64,000 bases of DNA, from assembly GCF_017348915.1 (NCBI RefSeq), contig NZ_CP071383.1:1736001-1800000 (forward strand). The letters are read 5' to 3'. Below the pieces are notes generated by a model. That model did no database searches and was not told where the DNA came from. It was given only the letters and a program-made list of their open reading frames with translations. This DNA is from Leclercia pneumoniae. GTDB taxonomy: Bacteria > Pseudomonadota > Gammaproteobacteria > Enterobacterales > Enterobacteriaceae. The translations under genes were made by a program, and so were the position numbers. Positions within the stretch are counted from its first letter, which is position 1. The number at the start of each line of letters is the position of its first letter. Below, in pieces: positions 43,978 to 50,865 of this stretch.

Positions 43978-44802
43978 ATGCACCGTATTGATACTCCCTC
44001 CGCGCAAAAGGATAAGTTCGGCGCGGGCAAAAATGGCTTTACCCGGGGTAACCCACAGACAGGAACTCCTGCGACCGATCTTGATGATGACTACTTTGAC
44101 ATGCTGCAGGAAGAGCTTGCCAGCGTAGTCGAGGCGGCAGGCATTACTCTCGATAAAACCAAACATGACCAGCTATTACAGGCCTTGCCCTTAATTGCGG
44201 GGTTTGGTTTCAGGAGCCGCATCATCTTTAATGTCGCGGGTGTAACAAACTGGAATGTTCCGGACATTCTCAAATCGGGCAAACGCAAAGCGCTGGTGAA
44301 AGTCATCGGAGCCGGTGCCAGCGGCGGACGCCTTGACGTCGGCGGCGGCGGCGGCGGTGGCGCGGGCGGGATTGCCGAGAAATTACTGGATCTCACTGAC
44401 GTAGACACTGTGACAATTACGGTCGGCAAAGGTGGAGAGTTGGCAATGGGCGCACCGCAATCCCCCGGCGTGGGCGGTGGTTCATCATCATTTGGTTCAT
44501 ATCTTTCCGCCACCGGAGGTGGTCGCGGGGCTACGCCAAGCGGTGGCGCGTCGGGGGTAGGTTCCGGAGGTGATGACAACAGTGGTATTGGCCCAGGAAC
44601 GGCTGGAAGCAGTAGCGGCTCTGGATATGTGGGCGGTACAGGAGGAGGCGCGGGTGGTGCAGGTCCGTATCACTTAACGCTGACGGATGGTAACGATGCC
44701 GTAGGGCCAGGCGGCGGTGGTTCTGGCTGTGCAAAATCTACAGCAAGTGCCTCAGCCAAACCCGGCAAAGGCGGGGACGGCCTGATAATGATTATGTGGT
44801 AA
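43978..44802 (+). CDS. Short tail fibre with glycine-rich receptor-binding tip
   Basis: 274 residues. The N-terminal 75 ('MHRIDTPSAQKDKFGAGKNGFTRGNPQTGTPATDLDDDYFDMLQEELASVVEAAGI') are the baseplate-attachment region. Residues ~95-274 are extremely Gly/Ser-rich with many GG(G) clusters ('VGGGGGGGAGG', 'GGTGGGAGGAG', 'VGPGGGGSG'), like Gly-rich adhesins that fold into polyglycine-II sandwiches. No long shaft and no tfa-type chaperone follows. It decides host range; the target is unknown. Confidence 0.85.
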   Translation: MHRIDTPSAQKDKFGAGKNGFTRGNPQTGTPATDLDDDYFDMLQEELASVVEAAGITLDKTKHDQLLQALPLIAGFGFRSRIIFNVAGVTNWNVPDILKSGKRKALVKVIGAGASGGRLDVGGGGGGGAGGIAEKLLDLTDVDTVTITVGKGGELAMGAPQSPGVGGGSSSFGSYLSATGGGRGATPSGGASGVGSGGDDNSGIGPGTAGSSSGSGYVGGTGGGAGGAGPYHLTLTDGNDAVGPGGGGSGCAKSTASASAKPGKGGDGLIMIMW

Positions 44803-44816
44803 CAGGAGAAGATTTT

Positions 44817-44996
44817 ATGTGGGCTCGTATTGATATTGATCCAGAAAACAGGGAATTGGAAAGCGTAGCGGAGCTAACGGACATTGATCCCGATGGGCGA
44901 TTTCATCCCTCTTTAGTGTGGATTGAATGCCTAGCCGGCACGCAGCAGGGTTATATCTATGATGGTTCGGGTTTCATTCCACCCATTCCTGTTTAA
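44817..44996 (+). CDS. Small acidic protein after tail fibre
   Basis: 59 residues, MWARIDIDPENRELESVAELTDIDPDGRFHPSLVWIECLAGTQQGYIYDGSGFIPPIPV, start behind AGGAGAAG. The 'xxGYxYDGxxFxPP' ending resembles ends of fibre-associated proteins, so it may be a fibre accessory factor. Last gene of the tail operon. Confidence 0.65.
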   Translation: MWARIDIDPENRELESVAELTDIDPDGRFHPSLVWIECLAGTQQGYIYDGSGFIPPIPV

Positions 44997-45040
44997 AGCA
45001 TTGCGGACATTTAACGCTTGATCTATTCACCTTGAATTAA

Positions 45041-45060
45041 TACTGTATATAAATACAGTT
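45041..45060 (+). promoter_or_regulatory. LexA box (SOS operator)
   Basis: TACTGTATATAAATACAGTT contains CTGT-N8-ACAG with an AT-rich centre, an excellent LexA site. It overlaps a candidate -10 (TATAAA, 45049-45054) with TTCACC 16 bp upstream. It should make the two following genes SOS-inducible independently of phage lytic control. Confidence 0.9.
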
Positions 45061-45076
45061 GAATGGAGTGAAGTTC

Positions 45077-45316
45077 ATGCCCCGCAAATTAGACCTTCGC
45101 GCCGCATTCGTTGCGGCAGTTCACAAAAATCCGAAAGGGTACCAGTGCCTGCATACCTCAGATTTTATCCGGGAGTTGCGCGCCAGGAACTGGCATTTCA
45201 CTGAGCAGGATGCCAACGACTGGATAGAACGGTACCAGGCTGGGTTCGTTGATAAAACACCGAATGAAAGCCCGAACCGTTTCTGGATCATGCGCAACAT
45301 GGGGTATGTACGATAA
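45077..45316 (+). CDS. Hypothetical SOS-controlled prophage protein
   Basis: 79 basic residues: MPRKLDLRAAFVAAVHKNPKGYQCLHTSDFIRELRARNWHFTEQDANDWIERYQAGFVDKTPNESPNRFW. Starts at the ATG 17 bp after a LexA box with GGAGTGAAG before it. It abuts the UmuD-like gene (stop overlaps start). Family unknown to me; the basic helical character could fit DNA binding. Confidence 0.75.
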   Translation: MPRKLDLRAAFVAAVHKNPKGYQCLHTSDFIRELRARNWHFTEQDANDWIERYQAGFVDKTPNESPNRFWIMRNMGYVR

Positions 45317-45630
45317 TGGGTTTCGTATCGCCGGCAGGCGACTATGTTGAGCGCAGGTTAAACCCTGAGGACATGCTTACAACCGATCAGAGCCGTATCC
45401 TTGAAACCTCTACAGGGTATGCTGTGATTGAACCTGTATCCAGGCTGAAGCAGGGCATGGTGCTTATTCTACGCTGTGACGGGCATACGCAATTTGCGAA
45501 GCTGCAGGGGGGGTCACTGATAACTGAAGATGGTGAAGCGATAGAAGGAGAGGCGGCAGAGCAGGTTGAAGTGTTAGGAAGGGTGACGTTCTTCATCAAT
45601 CGAGCATCGGATGATGACACACCGGTTTAA
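45316..45630 (+). CDS. UmuD/HumD-like protein lacking the catalytic serine
   Basis: 104 residues. 'MGFVSPAGDYVERRLNPEDML' matches the 'GFPSPAADYVE' opening after the UmuD cleavage site (the mature UmuD' form). The C-terminal 'VEVLGRVTFFINRA' resembles the end of UmuD'. The serine motif (SGDSM in UmuD) is replaced by 'TGYAVIEP', and the lysine region is 'QFAKLQ'. It is thus probably a non-proteolytic S24 fold made directly in UmuD'-like form. No umuC-like gene follows. Confidence 0.7.
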   Translation: MGFVSPAGDYVERRLNPEDMLTTDQSRILETSTGYAVIEPVSRLKQGMVLILRCDGHTQFAKLQGGSLITEDGEAIEGEAAEQVEVLGRVTFFINRASDDDTPV

Positions 45631-46295
45631 ACTGGAACGATCAATTCAGGTCCCTGATTCTTTACATTGCCAACGGCACGTGTCACAGCGTGCCAGATAA
45701 ACCGATCTGCAGGTACCGCGCCATCAGACGCAATACTTTCGGCCTCTTTTCCTCCAACATCTTGCCGCATCCACTCACGAGCCGCTTCTGGTGACAAAAC
45801 AACTGGACGACGGTCATGAACGTCAACCAACCCCTTATCAGCCGCTGATGTCACAATCAGAAAGCCCTCAGCCTCATCACCCCTATCAAATGGTGTACTA
45901 CCAATAGCAGCCATGTAAATTGGTTGCCCGTCTTCCCGATGAATAAAGTAGGGGGTTTTAACTGATCCCTCTTTCTTCCATTCGAACCATCCATCAGCAA
46001 AGCAGATCGCTCTCCCATGTTGCCATAATGGTTTGAACATTCTGCTGGTGGCCGCTGTTTCAACTCTTGCGTTAATGAGCGGTGGTTTGTCCCACCATCC
46101 TGGTGCGTATCCCCACAGTACAGGATCAAGATGTAGCTGTTCGTCTCTCTCACTCAACAGTAAGACTTTCGTGCCTGGCGAGACGTTGAAACGACCAATA
46201 GGTTCAGGATCATAGGCAATATTACGTTCTGCATCCTCAGATAGGAGAGCAAGGTAATCCTCACGTGTCATTGATTGTGCAAAACGTCCACACAT
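45627..46295 (-). CDS. SRAP/HMCES-family (YedK-like) abasic-site crosslinking protein
   Basis: 222 residues starting MCGRFAQSM: after Met removal Cys2 is the N-terminal nucleophile that crosslinks to abasic sites in ssDNA. Other family motifs are 'LINARVETA' (Asn), 'CFADGWFEWK' (Glu) and 'DVHDRRPVVL' (His). Length matches YedK (222). It converges on the LexA-boxed operon, overlapping its stop by 4 bp. It would shield replication intermediates during SOS. Confidence 0.93.
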   Translation of the reverse strand: MCGRFAQSMTREDYLALLSEDAERNIAYDPEPIGRFNVSPGTKVLLLSERDEQLHLDPVLWGYAPGWWDKPPLINARVETAATSRMFKPLWQHGRAICFADGWFEWKKEGSVKTPYFIHREDGQPIYMAAIGSTPFDRGDEAEGFLIVTSAADKGLVDVHDRRPVVLSPEAAREWMRQDVGGKEAESIASDGAVPADRFIWHAVTRAVGNVKNQGPELIVPV

Positions 46296-46516
46296 AGATA
46301 CCTCCAGGCAGATGTCATGCTGAAATTATAGGCAGGGAATTAACAATATTCGCAGCAGTTAGTTTGACTAAAATGATGATGAAAGTGGTTATCAAAACTT
46401 AAAAGTTTTTAGGCTAAATCAACGAGTTAGTTTGTAGTCATAAATGAGTGATGTGAATGTTATTTCTGAAAATATAAACTGTATATCAATGAGTTAAGTT
46501 CAATACAAAGAAATAC
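46296..46516. other. AT-rich attP arm region
   Basis: No gene. Very AT-rich DNA between yedK and the displaced icd fragment, in the position of the P/P' arm where Int and IHF bind. Inverted repeats such as CTTAAAAGTTTTTAG occur. A partial CTGTATAT at about 46487 is not a full LexA box. Confidence 0.45.
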
Positions 46517-46680
46517 TGCTCCGTCATATGGAGTGGTTCGAAGCCGCTGACCTTATCGTTAAAGGTATGGAAGGCGCGATCAACAACAAGACCGTGACCT
46601 ATGACTTCGAACGTCTGATGGAAGGCGCTAAACTGCTGAAATGTTCAGAGTTTGGTGACGCGATCATCGAAAACATGTAA
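46517..46680 (+). pseudogene. Displaced icd 3' fragment with attR core (46597-46669)
   Basis: Encodes the last ~54 residues of Icd ([22 protein letters not shown]...GDAIIENM) without a start. Bases 46597-46669 equal the attL core exactly. The sequence left of the core is phage-derived mimicry with several silent changes and one Ala-to-Asn difference (INNKT against INAKT); the part to the right is the original host end. Prophage excision would restore IIENM. Confidence 0.93.
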
Positions 46681-46703
46681 TCCAGTCACTGGGTTATACA
46701 AGA

Positions 46704-46731
46704 ACGGGAGCCGAAGGGCTCCCGTTTTTTT
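46704..46731 (+). terminator. Native icd terminator, displaced
   Basis: ACGGGAGCC-gaa-GGGCTCCCGTTTTTTT, the host icd terminator, now separated from the working icd gene by the prophage. Confidence 0.85.
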
Positions 46732-46977
46732 ATGCTTGATAAACTTTTCCCTTATACCGGGCGGCTCGAGGTTGCCACGCATAGTGTGATAACGGCTGAG
46801 TTATATATCAAGGCGAGTGGTATTGAGGGCTGTAATAGTATTTGCTGCTGCGCTTATGATTATCCAAATTATTATTCGGAATAATCGGAAAGGAGATTTT
46901 GCATTAATAAATGGCGCGTCAAAACGGCCTCTTTAAACCTTATGCTCTCTGCGGTACAGGGGTGAAGAAGAGTGTAA
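46732..46977. other. Host intergenic DNA, no supported gene
   Basis: About 245 bases. A 22-codon frame (MARQNGLFKPYALCG..., about 46911) has GGAAAGGAG rather too far upstream and is not called. AT-rich inverted repeat AATTATTATTCGGAATAAT near 46865. Confidence 0.35.
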
Positions 46978-47000
46978 ACAGCCCGGTAAACACCGGGCCT
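46978..47000 (-). terminator. Terminator for the 30-aa membrane ORF
   Basis: AGGCCCGGTG-ttta-CCGGGCTG read on the minus strand, seven bases after the small ORF stop, followed by TTTACACTCTTCTTC, a weak T-tract. Confidence 0.55.
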
Positions 47001-47006
47001 GCTCAG

Positions 47007-47099
47007 TTAAAACCAGTTGAATTTGGCGGACAGCAGACATAACAGCGCGCCTGCTGAAACAACATTTATAAAAATGATGAATCGACTAGATACGTTCAT
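47007..47099 (-). CDS. Putative 30-aa small membrane protein
   Basis: MNVSSRFIIFINVVSAGALLCLLSAKFNWF: one hydrophobic helix with short polar ends, like known enterobacterial single-TM small proteins. A hairpin follows the stop. RBS is weak (TTGATAAT). IS1 is inserted 26 bp upstream of the start, so its native promoter has probably been separated; it could now be read from IS1. Confidence 0.45.
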   Translation of the reverse strand: MNVSSRFIIFINVVSAGALLCLLSAKFNWF

Positions 47100-47140
47100 A
47101 TTATCAATTTATGTATAGGATATTGGGTAATGACTCCAAC

Positions 47141-47644
47141 TTATTGATAGTGTTTTATGTTCAGATAATGCCCGATGACTTTGTCATGCAGCTCCACCGA
47201 TTTTGAGAACGACAGCGACTTCCGTCCCAGCCGTGCCAGGTGCTGCCTCAGATTCAGGTTATGCCGCTCAATTCGCTGCGTATATCGCTTGCTGATTACG
47301 TGCAGCTTTCCCTTCAGGCGGGATTCATACAGCGGCCAGCCATCCGTCATCCATATCACCACGTCAAAGGGTGACAGCAGGCTCATAAGACGCCCCAGCG
47401 TCGCCATAGTGCGTTCACCGAATACGTGCGCAACAACCGTCTTCCGGAGCCTGTCATACGCGTAAAACAGCCAGCGCTGGAGCGATTTAGCCCCGACATA
47501 GCCCCACTGTTCGTCCATTTCCGCGCAGACGATGACGTCACTGCCCGGCTGTATGCGCGAGGTTACCGACTGCGGCCTGAGTTTTTTAAGTGACGTAAAA
47601 TCGTGTTGAGGCCAACGCCCATAATGCGGGCGGTTGCCCGGCAT
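47141..47644 (-). CDS. insB: IS1 InsB (transposase part)
   Basis: 167 residues [32 protein letters not shown]...HYLNIKHYQ with the DDE-type catalytic region '[11 protein letters not shown]', '[11 protein letters not shown]' and '[13 protein letters not shown]'. Active transposase is InsAB' made by -1 frameshifting between insA and insB. Confidence 0.96.
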
Positions 47645-47838
47645 CCAACGCCATTCATGGCCATATCAATGATTTTCTGGTGCGTACCGGGTTGAGAAGC
47701 GGTGTAAGTGAACTGCAGTTGCCATGTTTTACGGCAGTGAGAGCAGAGATAGCGCTGATGTCCGGCGGTGCTTTTGCCGTTACGCACCACCCCGTCAGTA
47801 GCTGAACAGGAGGGACAGCTGATAGAAACAGAAGCCAC
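47563..47838 (-). CDS. insA: IS1 InsA
   Basis: 91 residues [43 protein letters not shown], with a zinc finger (CPSC...CSHC) and a helix-turn-helix ('[21 protein letters not shown]'). It binds the IS1 ends and represses the element; overlaps insB for frameshifting. Confidence 0.96.
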
Positions 47839-47957
47839 TGGAGCACCTCAAAAACACCATCATACACTAAATCAGTAAGTTGGCAGCATCACCGGATATT
47901 GAACCAGTGCGAATAATCGTAATAGCAAATGCTAAAACGATCAATGCGGATATAGAT

Positions 47958-48050
47958 AAAAAAAAGCCCACACGAGGTGGGCAAGAAATACTGGAAGCAA
48001 TGTGAGCAATGTCGTACTGAATACCTGAGTGTTTCGCTCAACTATTCAGT
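47958..48050 (-). ncRNA. RyhB-family iron-responsive sRNA (RyhB-2/IsrE-like)
   Basis: The minus strand contains ACGACATTGCTCACATTGCT followed by TCCAGTATTTCTT (48015-47983), the highly conserved RyhB core. It is preceded by a 5' stem-loop (ACTGAATA ... TATTCAGT) and followed by GCCCAC-ctcgt-GTGGGC plus eight Ts. Predicted length is about 93 nt. A consensus-like promoter (TTGCAT-17-TATCTT) is covered by a Fur-box palindrome. Salmonella RyhB-2 lies in the same place beside yeaQ. It should down-regulate iron-using proteins with Hfq when iron is scarce. Confidence 0.92.
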
Positions 48051-48052
48051 AT

Positions 48053-48073
48053 TGAGAAAGATAATCTTTCTCA
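48053..48073 (-). promoter_or_regulatory. Fur box over the sRNA promoter
   Basis: Perfect palindrome with arms TGAGAAAGAT and ATCTTTCTCA around one central A. Its inner 19 bp match the Fur consensus GATAATGATAATCATTATC at 15 positions. The -10 of the sRNA promoter (TATCTT, minus strand 48063-48058) lies inside it, so Fur-Fe would block transcription; -35 TTGCAT is 17 bp upstream of the -10. Confidence 0.85.
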
Positions 48074-48229
48074 TTGGAACATGCAACCCCTTCTTTTGTG
48101 CGGATTGCCTCTTTTTCAGATGGCGTTAAATCGTGCACGTGATGCTTATCACAATTTGCAAATCTGAATCCTGTGCTATCCTTTGTGTGTACTTGATTTA
48201 ACGACAAAAACCATACAGAGAGGAACGAT
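48074..48229. other. Intergenic region between sRNA promoter and yeaQ
   Basis: Holds the upstream part of the sRNA promoter (minus) and the yeaQ promoter (plus). CTATCCTTTGTGTGTACTTG about 50 bp before yeaQ resembles an extended sigma-S type -10 (CTATCCT), fitting a stress gene. No gene seen. Confidence 0.45.
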
Positions 48230-48478
48230 ATGGGAATTTTATCCTGGATTATCTTTGGGCTTATCGCGGGTATTCTGGCGAAGTGGATCATGCCGGGCAA
48301 AGACGGCGGCGGCTTCATTGTCACCATCATCCTGGGGATTATTGGTGCCGTGGTCGGCGGTTGGATCAGTACACTTTTCGGGTTCGGCAAAGTGGATGGG
48401 TTTAACTTCGGTAGCTTTGTAGTCGCGGTGATCGGTGCGCTGGTCGTGCTGTTTGTTTACCGTAAAATCAAGAGCTAA
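48230..48478 (+). CDS. yeaQ: GlsB/YeaQ/YmgE-family stress membrane protein
   Basis: 82 residues, MGILSWIIFGLIAGILAKWIMPGKDGGGFIVTIILGIIGAVVGGWISTLFGFGKVDGF, nearly identical to E. coli YeaQ. Three hydrophobic helices and the conserved 'AKWIMPGKDGGG' loop. GAGAGGAACG precedes the ATG. Inner-membrane stress protein of unknown mechanism. Confidence 0.95.
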   Translation: MGILSWIIFGLIAGILAKWIMPGKDGGGFIVTIILGIIGAVVGGWISTLFGFGKVDGFNFGSFVVAVIGALVVLFVYRKIKS

Positions 48479-48483
48479 CAGAT

Positions 48484-48513
48484 AAAAAGACCGCCTTCTG
48501 GCGGTCTTTTTAT
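48484..48513. terminator. Bidirectional terminator yeaQ / yoaKJ
   Basis: AGACCGCC-ttct-GGCGGTCT flanked by A and T tracts, serving converging yeaQ (plus) and yoaJ (minus). Confidence 0.88.
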
Positions 48514-48518
48514 TGTCA

Positions 48519-48593
48519 TCACCACCAGCCCAGTTGGCTTCCGGCTACGGCAACAACGGCGACAATCAGCATAATAATGGTCGTTTTTCTCAT
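48519..48593 (-). CDS. yoaJ: Small membrane protein YoaJ
   Basis: 24 residues, MRKTTIIMLIVAVVAVAGSQLGWW, matching E. coli YoaJ (24 aa) in length, 'TTIIM' start and 'LGWW' end. One transmembrane helix. Its ATG abuts the yoaK stop (TAAATG) and AGGA precedes it, so the two are coupled. Confidence 0.85.
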   Translation of the reverse strand: MRKTTIIMLIVAVVAVAGSQLGWW

Positions 48594-48692
48594 TTATCCT
48601 CCCGGTGCCGCGTAACCGCCGACAAAAAACCACGTTAAAAATACTACCGCCGTTATAAAGATAACGACCGGAAACAAAATACCGATCCGCAT
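48594..48692 (-). CDS. yoaK: Small membrane protein YoaK
   Basis: 32 residues, MRIGILFPVVIFITAVVFLTWFFVGGYAAPGG, near-identical to E. coli YoaK. One transmembrane helix. Located between dgcP and yoaJ as in E. coli. Function unknown. Confidence 0.87.
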   Translation of the reverse strand: MRIGILFPVVIFITAVVFLTWFFVGGYAAPGG

Positions 48693-48736
48693 GTTTTTAT
48701 CCATCCTGATAATCAAAGCCCGTTGAGTGTACGGGG

Positions 48737-49765
48737 TTAATCCACATTGAGGAAAGCGGTTTTACGTCGGGATTTTTTATCCACGTACATCGCCGCATCG
48801 GCCGAGCGCAGGGCGCTGTCGGCATCAGTCGAAAGCGGATCCACTTCGATTACCCCAAGGCTGGCCCCTGGATAGACAATATGCACATTCCCTAGCCAAT
48901 ACTCTCCGGCAATACGCGCATTGATTTGTGTCTTCAATAGTGAGAGCGATTGCTCTTCCTGCGTTCCCTCATTCCGGGACAGGCAAGCAACCATAAACTC
49001 GTCTCCGCCCAGTCTGCCGACGATATCATCATCACGACGGCCGTCGTTAAGCCGCTTCCCCACTTCAACCAGGAACTTGTCACCCGCTTCATGGCCAAAG
49101 CGGTCATTAATCAGTTTGAAATCGTCCAGATCGATATAAGCGATAATGGCGTTCTGCTTTACGTGTCGCGCCAGGGAGAAAAGGGTAGAGAGGTCTTCAA
49201 AAATCGCGCGTCGATTTGGCAGGCCCGTCAGCGCATCGGTATAGGAGTAGGCAATCAACGCCGCGTTGGCTTCCCGCAGTTGAGTGACCAGCGACTCTTT
49301 TTCAATGGACTGGGCAATCAGCCCGGCAAACAACTTCAGCACATGTTCGGCGCGCTCGCTCAATCTCTTTTTATGCGTGCTGGTCGCGCACAGGGTGCCG
49401 TAGAGAGACCCATCCGCAAGATGAATGGGGATGCTCATATAGGTGGTGATCCCCAGCGCTCTGGCTGCATCGCAATCGGGAAACTGCTCCCCAACGTGAT
49501 CGCTAAAAAAGGTACTGGAGTCGATCGCCCGCTTACACAGGGTATCGCCCCAGGGAACGCTCAACCCTTCCGGGATCTGCATCTGCTGGCTATTACGGGC
49601 ATAAAGAATATGCTGCAAACGGGCGCTGATATCGATTTTAGTGAGATAGGTAGACTCCATCTCGGTAACAATCTCGAGCATTTCAAGAAGCTGGCGCACC
49701 AGACTCTCAAGAGATTGTTCGGTGGCAAGCGTTTCAGAAACACGGGCAAGAATAAGATCCGACAT
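48737..49765 (-). CDS. dgcP: Diguanylate cyclase DgcP (GAF-GGDEF)
   Basis: 342 residues starting MSDLILARVSETLATEQSLESLVRQLLEMLEIVTEMESTYLTKID; six upstream codons are possible but E. coli begins here. N-terminal GAF domain (to ~165), then GGDEF: 'DALTGLPNRRAIF', 'AYIDLDDFKLINDRFGHEAGD', intact 'RLGGDEF'. An RxxD inhibitory site (RDDD) lies five residues before GGDEF, so product inhibition is likely. Makes c-di-GMP; E. coli DgcP (YeaP) is polar. Confidence 0.95.
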   Translation of the reverse strand: MSDLILARVSETLATEQSLESLVRQLLEMLEIVTEMESTYLTKIDISARLQHILYARNSQQMQIPEGLSVPWGDTLCKRAIDSSTFFSDHVGEQFPDCDAARALGITTYMSIPIHLADGSLYGTLCATSTHKKRLSERAEHVLKLFAGLIAQSIEKESLVTQLREANAALIAYSYTDALTGLPNRRAIFEDLSTLFSLARHVKQNAIIAYIDLDDFKLINDRFGHEAGDKFLVEVGKRLNDGRRDDDIVGRLGGDEFMVACLSRNEGTQEEQSLSLLKTQINARIAGEYWLGNVHIVYPGASLGVIEVDPLSTDADSALRSADAAMYVDKKSRRKTAFLNVD

Positions 49766-49901
49766 GCGATGCTCGACTCCCATACAGAGACCTCTGTATC
49801 TGTATGTTTTGCTGAAAAAATGGGCTTCGGCGCATAGTAAAACATGAATGTGAATAATTTGATATATCCAGGAATCGTCCGTTATGTTTCGGCGAGAGAA
49901 T

Positions 49902-49929
49902 AAAAAAAGCCCCGGTAGTTAACCGGGGC
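49902..49929 (-). terminator. Terminator on the minus strand in dgcP upstream region
   Basis: GCCCCGGT-taact-ACCGGGGC followed on the minus strand by TTTTTTT. No minus-strand gene is recognised just upstream (49930-50100), so an unannotated short transcript may end here. Confidence 0.7.
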
Positions 49930-50099
49930 AAAATAGATCTTGATTACGGAATGATGTTCTCTGGTCAAGGTGAGAACGGGGCCACTATAACCCCCAAAGA
50001 TGCAGTATTAATGAAGAAATCATGGAGAAGGTGATTGCGATAATAGGCGGGATTAAGAATAATCTTAGCCCTCAGAATTCAACCTGCAATGAGTGAAGC

Positions 50100-50405
50100 A
50101 TGTTTCAGTTAAAGCCGGGCAACCTGGCGTTAGTCATTGGCGCCCGTACGACTGCCGGCCGTCGCAATATTGGTAAATCCGTTGAGCTGTTTGGTCTTTG
50201 CCAGCCTGGACAGCGTTTTTTGAACCCGGTGAATGGCGTAATAACCGAAATGCCAGATACCGCCGAACGCGCGCTCTGGCTGGTGACCGGCGATGTCTTT
50301 GCCTGTGATAATCAGCACGGTTTTGCCTTTGTGCGCCCGGAACATCTGCTGCCGCTCAATCCGCAACAACTACCAGAAACCTTGCTCACAGCACTGCACG
50401 ACTAA
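50100..50405 (+). CDS. Conserved hypothetical protein (101 aa)
   Basis: MFQLKPGNLALVIGARTTAGRRNIGKSVELFGLCQPGQRFLNPVNGVITEMPDTAERALWLVTGDVFACDNQHGFAFVRPEHLLPL. A small beta-rich protein with an SH3-like feel ('GNLALVIGA...NIGKSVEL'), soluble. Occupies the slot of yoaF in E. coli but is unrelated to it. Converges with yeaO one base apart. Confidence 0.75.
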   Translation: MFQLKPGNLALVIGARTTAGRRNIGKSVELFGLCQPGQRFLNPVNGVITEMPDTAERALWLVTGDVFACDNQHGFAFVRPEHLLPLNPQQLPETLLTALHD

Positions 50406-50406
50406 A

Positions 50407-50751
50407 TTACAGACGGCGGAGCCATGCGGCCAACACCTGGGCGTGGTTCTGCTCGCGATCTTTCGCACCATAGAGCAGCGTGACCCTTTGTTTATCTGCT
50501 AGCCTGGCGATGCGTTTTCCTTCCTCGACGTTTTCTTCCAGCTCTTGCTGATACGCCTTACTGAAGTTGGCAAAGTCGATGGTTTCGCTATGGAAGGCTT
50601 TGCGCAGCTCGCCTGAAGGCGCCAGGACCTTGCACCATTCATCGCAGGCCAGGTCCGTTTTCTTCACTCCTCGTGGCCAGAGACGGTCAACCAGAATGCG
50701 GTACCCATCCTCTTTACTGGCGTCGTCATAGAGACGTTTGCACTGAATCAT
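50407..50751 (-). CDS. yeaO: DUF488-family protein YeaO
   Basis: 114 residues, MIQCKRLYDDASKEDGYRILVDRLWPRGVKKTDLACDEWCKVLAPSGELRKAFHSETIDFANFSKAYQQEL, matching E. coli YeaO (DUF488). Conserved 'DRLWPRG' and 'LLYGAKDREQNHAQVL'. Function not established. Confidence 0.93.
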   Translation of the reverse strand: MIQCKRLYDDASKEDGYRILVDRLWPRGVKKTDLACDEWCKVLAPSGELRKAFHSETIDFANFSKAYQQELEENVEEGKRIARLADKQRVTLLYGAKDREQNHAQVLAAWLRRL

Positions 50752-50865
50752 GATCCTTATCTCCTTATTTTGCCACCTAATTTAAGGTGTTGTGATAATT
50801 GCAAAAGATCGGTAGTCTGAGATTCCTTATGTTATCCGGAATTTTTCTGGCATAAGGAATACCTG

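Larger units (their letters stand above)
47126..47893 (-). mobile_element. IS1 (768 bp, complete)
   Basis: Ends GGTAATGACTCC... and ...GGCAGCATCACC are the IS1 termini, and the span is exactly 768 bp. The 8-bp target duplication GGATATTG is present at 47118-47125 and 47894-47901. insA and insB are intact. The intact duplication indicates simple transposition here, without later rearrangement across it. Confidence 0.97.

Noticed and set aside
46487..46502. CTGTATAT near attR as a second LexA box
   Set aside because: The right half-site ACAG is missing.
46881..46980. 22-codon frame MARQNGLFKPYALCG... after icd
   Set aside because: RBS spacing is too long, no recognised relatives, and no terminator directly after.
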